Source of the DNA: JAITWN01 sp964546765
Lineage (GTDB): Bacteria > Pseudomonadota > Gammaproteobacteria > SZUA-140
Direction of reading: 5' to 3'
NCBI GenBank assembly: GCA_964546765.1
Contig: CAZJKV010000074.1
Span: forward strand, 1-10,533
Length of the DNA stretch: 10,533 nucleotides
Of the stretch, positions 5,855 through 10,533 are shown in pieces (position 1 is the stretch's first letter; every line of letters begins with the position of its first letter). Position numbers and translations under genes: made by a program. The notes below the pieces were generated by a model that had not been told where the DNA came from, ran no database searches, and saw nothing but the letters and a program-made list of their open reading frames with translations.

Positions 5855-5882
5855 ACTTTAGCAACGGGTGCCGGCGCGTCAA
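5855..5882 (-). promoter_or_regulatory. Putative sigma-70 promoter of the TetR gene
   Basis: The minus strand has TTGACG (-35, 5882-5877), a 16-base spacer and TAAAGT (-10, 5860-5855). The expected start is near 5848, about 70 bases before the ATG. It lies in the 168-base gap after the outer-membrane protein gene, in which no intrinsic terminator was seen. Confidence 0.55.
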
Positions 5883-5946
5883 GAGCGACTGCAACCCTCT
5901 GTATTTCTGGCATTTCTACAGCATGGACGGGGTACGGATGGAATTA

Positions 5947-8900
5947 TCAGATCGTGCCGACCAGGTTGATGAAGACGCCCTGGTGATCGTAATCGAGGTC
6001 GGTGAGGTCGTCGGAGAAGTCGGAGAAGTTGTAACCGGCGCCGAGCTTGACGTGGTCGCCGAGCTTGCGGTAGACCGCGACGAGAGCGCCGCTGCGCTGG
6101 TCCTGCGCATCCGGGAGATCGAGCAGGCGGGCCTCGGCGAGCGCCTCCCACTGCGCGAGGAAGCGCCAGTCGACGCGCGCGACATACAGGTGGGCGCGGC
6201 TGTCGAAGAACTGCGGGTCGACACGGTCCATGCTCAACTGGCCGAGCCGGTACGCGTATTTACCGCCGACGGTCCAGCGCGGCGTCAGATCGTAGAGCGT
6301 ATCGAGCGACAGGATATGACTCTTCTGGATGTATTCCGCCGCGATGTTCTGCGTCGTGACCTGGCCGGGTGTCGGTATGTTGTAGAACCAGGTGTACCTC
6401 ACCAGCGCGTTCAGGCGGTCATGGCGGACCGGCCGGTAACCGTAGCCGATGACCGCCTCGGTCCAGGTCCCGTCGAAGAACTCGCCGAGCGAACTGTCAC
6501 TCTCCATATGGTTCAGCTTGCCGATCAGGCGCCAGTCGGGATTGATCTGGTACTTCAGGTTGTTCCGGGTCAGCCAGGTCGTGCGTTTCGATATCCCGAG
6601 ATCCGGGCCTTCGGTCTCGTCGACGCGGTATTCGAGCGCACTGAAGAGTTTCAGTGAGTCAAAGCCGTAGCCGACCCGCACGCCGATCGCGCGGCGCTTC
6701 GTGTCGGCGCTGGTCTGCTGGTCCCGCAGCTTGCCGTAATCGGCGCTGACGCCGAAGTTCCAGCGGTCCGTCGGCGCGAGGTCGATGCCGCTCGCATGGA
6801 TCAGCCCGGTCGGCACGTCGCCATGCGAATACCGCTCCTCCATATATATGCTCGTCGTATCGGAGTAACGGCTGCGGAATCCCGAGGTCAGATTTCCCGA
6901 CCTCGCCCGGACGCCGTGATCGGTGCGTTCGTTCTCCAGCGCATAGTTCGTATAGATTGTCGTGCGGTCTGAATACAGATAATCGGTGCCGATCCTGCCG
7001 GCCTCGCCGAGGTCCCCGGTCGAGGCCTCGGCATTCATCTTGAGGCGGTCGGTGAAGCGGTATGCACCGCCGGAACCGACACGGGCATTGTCTTCCTGGT
7101 TGCCGGTCGTCCGCACCGTGTCCTGAACGAAGGCGTAGGCCAGCCAGCGGTCCCGTGAATCGTAGGTAGCACGCACGACCGCATCGGTGCGCTCGCCCTC
7201 GATCTGGGTCAGCGGCACGACTGGCGATTTGTCCTTGCGATCCTCGTTGCGCGCGCCGGCGCTCATGGTCCAGTGATCGCTGACCTGGTAATCGACATCG
7301 ACCTCGCCGGCGGTGGTCTCGAGGCCCTGATCCTGGACCCGGCGGTCCGCCTTCGCGCGGACCTCCACCCGATCGGTCAGGGGCGTCGACAGCGTACCGC
7401 CAATCTGGTCGGTATCCTTGAGGGTCGCGAGGCCTGGCGCTGAATACCCCGCGTCGACCTGTTGCTGGTAGAGTGTCGCCTTGCCGCGGGCGCCTTCGCG
7501 TATGTCGTCGAAACCGATGCTTGCCTCGACACGATGGGCAGCGGCTCGCTCACCGGTGAGATCGACGACCCCGGTGCCGTCGAAGCTGAATCCGCCGTCG
7601 GCCGACAGCAGCGTCGTGTCGCCGGGACCCTCGCTCTTCGCACTCTCTATCCTGAGCCAGGAGTTCGCGCTCTTGCGGAACAGCAGGTCGCCGCCATTCA
7701 GGTCGCTCTTGTCCTCGCCGGCCTTGCCGTGGCTCGCGGTGATGCCGAGCCGGACGTGATCGCCGAACCAGTAATGGACGCGCCCGCCGTTGGCCATCGT
7801 GTCGATCTCGGTGAAGCCGGGCGTGTACTCGTAGCGCGCGATGAGATAGACCTCGTTGCCGAGACCGGCACCGCTGTCGACGAGCAGGCCGTCACCGGCC
7901 GTCGCCGACAGCGGCTCGGCGAGCATGACCCGGCCCTGCAGGTAGTCGATCGTGTAGTCGAGCATCGGCACGAGGTTCTTGACCGAGACGACGATGCCGG
8001 AATCCTTGTCGCGAATCTCGATGCGCACCCGCTCCGAGCCCATCAGCAGATCCTGGTGACGCAGGAAGTACAACGAGCCGCCGGTGCCGCGGAACTCGTC
8101 CCGGCTCGCGACGGTGCCCGGCTGTGCGGCGAAACCGTCGACGAACAGGCGGCGTTCGCCGAAGCTTGTCGTCGCCTGCGACTCGTAGTGCAGGTTCGCA
8201 CCGTACAGGCCACGATCGACATGCGCGAGGCTGTTGTCCAGGTAGCCGATGTTGAAGTTGCCCCACAGGCCATAGTTGTCGCGCTGCTGCAGCTTCAGGT
8301 AGAACTTGCCGAGCGTCGGCGCTCCTTCCTCCACCGTGCTGTCGTCGCCGAAGGTCGGATAGTGGTAGTCGGGATCGATGCGCCGGAACAGCGCGTCCGG
8401 CGACTTGTCCGCGAAATTCGAGAACAGGTCCTCGACCGGCCCTTCCAGGGTGTCCGCGCTCGCGGTCAGCCGCCAGTCGTTGCCGAACCTGCCGGTCACG
8501 TAGCCGGCCAGGCGACCGTCGATGACAAAATCGTCGCGATAGCGCTGCTGATCGTCGGCGAGCAGCTCCGCCGGCCCGCTGGTATCGCTGCTCGCGATCG
8601 TGACATCGGCGATGCCGACATAGAACCAGTCGCTCTTCTTCAGTTCGAGATCGCGCAGGAACAGCTCGCCGTTGCCGGCCGGGTCGAGTACCGCGACCTC
8701 GACGGTATGCAGGCCGCGATCGAGGATCTTTTCGGCGATGAATCCGCCGTCCGCCCCGACCGGGACCGGCTCGCCCCCGAACCATACTGTATGGTCTACC
8801 GGGATTCCGCTGCCATGTACCCGGACGGTTCCGCCGCTCAGCGGGATGTTCTGCAGCGCGAGGCGATTCTCGCCATAGCCGACCTGGAGCTCACGCTCCG

Positions 8901-10533
8901 CATCGAGATCCGGGATGTCGGCCGTCTGCCGGTCGATGATCCACAGACGCTGCGCCGCGGTCTCATCGAAGCGCCCGCTCCGATCGTACACGCGCAGCAC
9001 ATAGGTAAGCTCGCGCCCCGGCGCCTCGATGCCGTCGAAGTCGGCCTGCCACTCGACGGTCCCGTCCACACCGACCTCGAGGACGACGAGCGGCACATCG
9101 CGCACGGACTGTCCGGCCGTGAAGATCCGCACCTCGGTGCGCTCGATGAAGGCCGGATAGTTCGTATAGGCGCGGAAACGCGTCAGGTTCTCCGGATATT
9201 CGGTATCGGGGTCGTCGCGGTAGCGGATCGCGTTCGGCCAGGCGGTTACGTTCAGTCGCGGCTTGAGGTTCAGGTTGTCGAAACTGAAGCGGATATCGGC
9301 CTCATCGAGCGCAACGTCGGTGCAGCGCTGCAGGTCCTCGTTGCTCTTCGCGGGGTCGTTGACCGGCCGGCCGTCGACCGTAATACGCATCAGGTTCAAT
9401 GCGAACGGATCGGCCGGCACGACCTCACGCGTAAGCGGTATGATATCGAGGCCGTCATCGGCGGCGAGTACGGCAGGCTCATCATAGACGACCTGGACCT
9501 CGACCTGCGACAGTTCGGAATCGATGAAGCCGATATTGACGACGTCCGGCGACTGCACGAAGCCCCGGCCTTCATGCTCTACCTGACCCGGCGCCAGCGA
9601 TAGCGCAGTGCGTACGAACTCCATCACTCGCTGCGCGCGCGCCGTCGACAGGCCGACATCGTCGCCATAGGCGATCGCAACGCGGCGATCGAGCACCCGG
9701 TTCGCCGTGTAGCCGACAAAGCGCACTCTCGCGTTGGTCCTGCCGTCGACCTCACCGAACGCCGCCCGCAGGCGATCGATATATTCGTCGGACACGAGCG
9801 GCGTGCCGTTTGCAAACTGGATCGGCTCGATTGGACCCGCCAGCGGGTCATGGACGTGCGTGACGTAGTCGTCACCCGGGGCGGCCGGGCACAGCTGTGG
9901 CTCGTCAGGCATGTCGTGCAGCGGGTCGTCGTACCAGAACTCGACCTCGACGCGGCGGTTGCGGGCGCGGCCTGCGGGCGTGTCGTTTGGCGCGACCGGC
10001 TGCGCGGCGCCCCTGCCGCCGGTCTCAAACGCGACACCCGACAGCACCTGCGCCTGTCGGACGGCCTGCGCGACGCGCAGTGCCATCGCCTTGGATAGCG
10101 CGTCGCGATTGCCGTAGATACGTTCTTCGCGGTCAGAGAGCGGGCCGTCGTCGGTGAATCCAACAAAACGGACGACGACACCCGACTTGTTGCCGAGTGT
10201 GCGAACGACGCGGGCGAGGTTCTCGCTGAATGCCTGCGGGACGCCGTTCATTTCCTCACTGACGGGCAGCGGCGGGACCAGGTTGCGGATGCGTGCGCGC
10301 CGGGCGTGACCATCCGTATAACGCAGCTTGCACAGGTCCTCGACGCGGCAGACCTTGACGCGATCGGCCCGTTGCCCGGATTCGCTACCCGATTGTCCGG
10401 CGCCGTCACCATCCTCCTGCGCAGCGTCCGGATCCGGCGCCAGCGCCCACTGCGTGAACTGGCCGTCCGGCGGCAGCTGGCGCTCGACGGCCGCGCCGAG
10501 GGCAGCGGACTCCGTCACGGCCGCGGACTTGCG
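5947..10533 (-). CDS. Giant OmpA-domain / beta-barrel outer-membrane protein (5' end outside window)
   Basis: The frame is open through the right edge (about 1,529 codons visible). A GTG at 10518 is possible but no signal peptide follows it, so the true start is probably beyond the window. Residues below count from 10518. A polar acidic stretch (30-50) precedes OmpA-like domain 1 (about 74-200), with GFTDD (120-124) and GRARNRRVEVEF, the expected peptidoglycan-binding Asp and Arg. OmpA-like domain 2 (about 228-350) lacks both: Asp is replaced in GYTAN, and NRRVE is missing. An Ig/FlgD-like segment follows (about 375-530; YTNY, LRVYDRSGRFDET), then another beta-rich domain (about 555-625). From about 631 to the end are alternating amphipathic strands with aromatic girdles, a large beta-barrel ending VFINLVGTI, without the usual terminal Phe/Trp. 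It likely sits in the outer membrane, tethered to peptidoglycan, as a channel or surface-protein partner; which is not known. Confidence 0.85.
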   Translation of the reverse strand, partial: RKSAAVTESAALGAAVERQLPPDGQFTQWALAPDPDAAQEDGDGAGQSGSESGQRADRVKVCRVEDLCKLRYTDGHARRARIRNLVPPLPVSEEMNGVPQAFSENLARVVRTLGNKSGVVVRFVGFTDDGPLSDREERIYGNRDALSKAMALRVAQAVRQAQVLSGVAFETGGRGAAQPVAPNDTPAGRARNRRVEVEFWYDDPLHDMPDEPQLCPAAPGDDYVTHVHDPLAGPIEPIQFANGTPLVSDEYIDRLRAAFGEVDGRTNARVRFVGYTANRVLDRRVAIAYGDDVGLSTARAQRVMEFVRTALSLAPGQVEHEGRGFVQSPDVVNIGFIDSELSQVEVQVVYDEPAVLAADDGLDIIPLTREVVPADPFALNLMRITVDGRPVNDPAKSNEDLQRCTDVALDEADIRFSFDNLNLKPRLNVTAWPNAIRYRDDPDTEYPENLTRFRAYTNYPAFIERTEVRIFTAGQSVRDVPLVVLEVGVDGTVEWQADFDGIEAPGRELTYVLRVYDRSGRFDETAAQRLWIIDRQTADIPDLDAERELQVGYGENRLALQNIPLSGGTVRVHGSGIPVDHTVWFGGEPVPVGADGGFIAEKILDRGLHTVEVAVLDPAGNGELFLRDLELKKSDWFYVGIADVTIASSDTSGPAELLADDQQRYRDDFVIDGRLAGYVTGRFGNDWRLTASADTLEGPVEDLFSNFADKSPDALFRRIDPDYHYPTFGDDSTVEEGAPTLGKFYLKLQQRDNYGLWGNFNIGYLDNSLAHVDRGLYGANLHYESQATTSFGERRLFVDGFAAQPGTVASRDEFRGTGGSLYFLRHQDLLMGSERVRIEIRDKDSGIVVSVKNLVPMLDYTIDYLQGRVMLAEPLSATAGDGLLVDSGAGLGNEVYLIARYEYTPGFTEIDTMANGGRVHYWFGDHVRLGITASHGKAGEDKSDLNGGDLLFRKSANSWLRIESAKSEGPGDTTLLSADGGFSFDGTGVVDLTGERAAAHRVEASIGFDDIREGARGKATLYQQQVDAGYSAPGLATLKDTDQIGGTLSTPLTDRVEVRAKADRRVQDQGLETTAGEVDVDYQVSDHWTMSAGARNEDRKDKSPVVPLTQIEGERTDAVVRATYDSRDRWLAYAFVQDTVRTTGNQEDNARVGSGGAYRFTDRLKMNAEASTGDLGEAGRIGTDYLYSDRTTIYTNYALENERTDHGVRARSGNLTSGFRSRYSDTTSIYMEERYSHGDVPTGLIHASGIDLAPTDRWNFGVSADYGKLRDQQTSADTKRRAIGVRVGYGFDSLKLFSALEYRVDETEGPDLGISKRTTWLTRNNLKYQINPDWRLIGKLNHMESDSSLGEFFDGTWTEAVIGYGYRPVRHDRLNALVRYTWFYNIPTPGQVTTQNIAAEYIQKSHILSLDTLYDLTPRWTVGGKYAYRLGQLSMDRVDPQFFDSRAHLYVARVDWRFLAQWEALAEARLLDLPDAQDQRSGALVAVYRKLGDHVKLGAGYNFSDFSDDLTDLDYDHQGVFINLVGTI

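Noticed and set aside
5779..5913. N-terminal extension of the TetR protein
   Set aside because: It contains the promoter and operator, and the ATG at 5778 has a good ribosome binding site at the normal family start.
7462..9603. 713-codon plus-strand open frame
   Set aside because: It is antisense to the outer-membrane protein gene, whose domains are clear; long antisense frames are expected in GC-rich DNA.

Overview
The window reads as chromosomal DNA of a GC-rich proteobacterium, most likely gammaproteobacterial. The grounds are sigma-54 promoters with an IHF-type site, an NtrC-type response regulator, a large OmpA/beta-barrel outer-membrane protein and a TetR-controlled truncated haemoglobin. 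This is an impression from gene content, not a phylogenetic placement. All recognisable genes lie on the minus strand, so transcription runs from high to low coordinates. No RNA genes, CRISPR arrays or insertion sequences were seen.

Right part (5947-10533): the 3' portion, about 1,529 codons, of a gene for a very large outer-membrane protein. It has two OmpA-type periplasmic domains, the second lacking the peptidoglycan-binding residues, then Ig/FlgD-like segments and a C-terminal beta-barrel of about 890 residues. Its start lies beyond the window.

Middle (4652-5882): a compact module of a TetR repressor (NemR/AcuR-like in appearance) followed by a group I truncated haemoglobin. Matching operators sit at the start of TetR transcription and between the -35 and -10 of the globin promoter. 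This implies one repressor controlling itself and the globin.

Left part (1-4579): a two-component system. A receiver-AAA+-Fis sigma-54 activator is translationally linked (ATGA overlap) to a membrane CHASE2 histidine kinase. About 480 bases beyond the kinase, a second operon starts with a secreted FecR-domain protein cut by the window edge. Both the regulator gene and the FecR gene have a -24/-12 promoter. About 85-120 bases upstream of each lies a pair of 16-bp dyads of the form GTATCC-N4-GGATAC, 22 bp apart in both cases. The FecR promoter also has a perfect IHF consensus between the dyads and the -24 element. The simplest reading is a positively autoregulated CHASE2 kinase/enhancer-binding-protein circuit that switches on a FecR-headed envelope operon. 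A 20-codon leader ORF with a good ribosome binding site ends in an ATGA overlap with the regulator start, which has no clear ribosome binding site of its own.

The most notable points are this enhancer circuit, the leader peptide, and a globin whose distal haem pocket looks altered (Ala at B10, Leu at E11) while keeping a His at E10.
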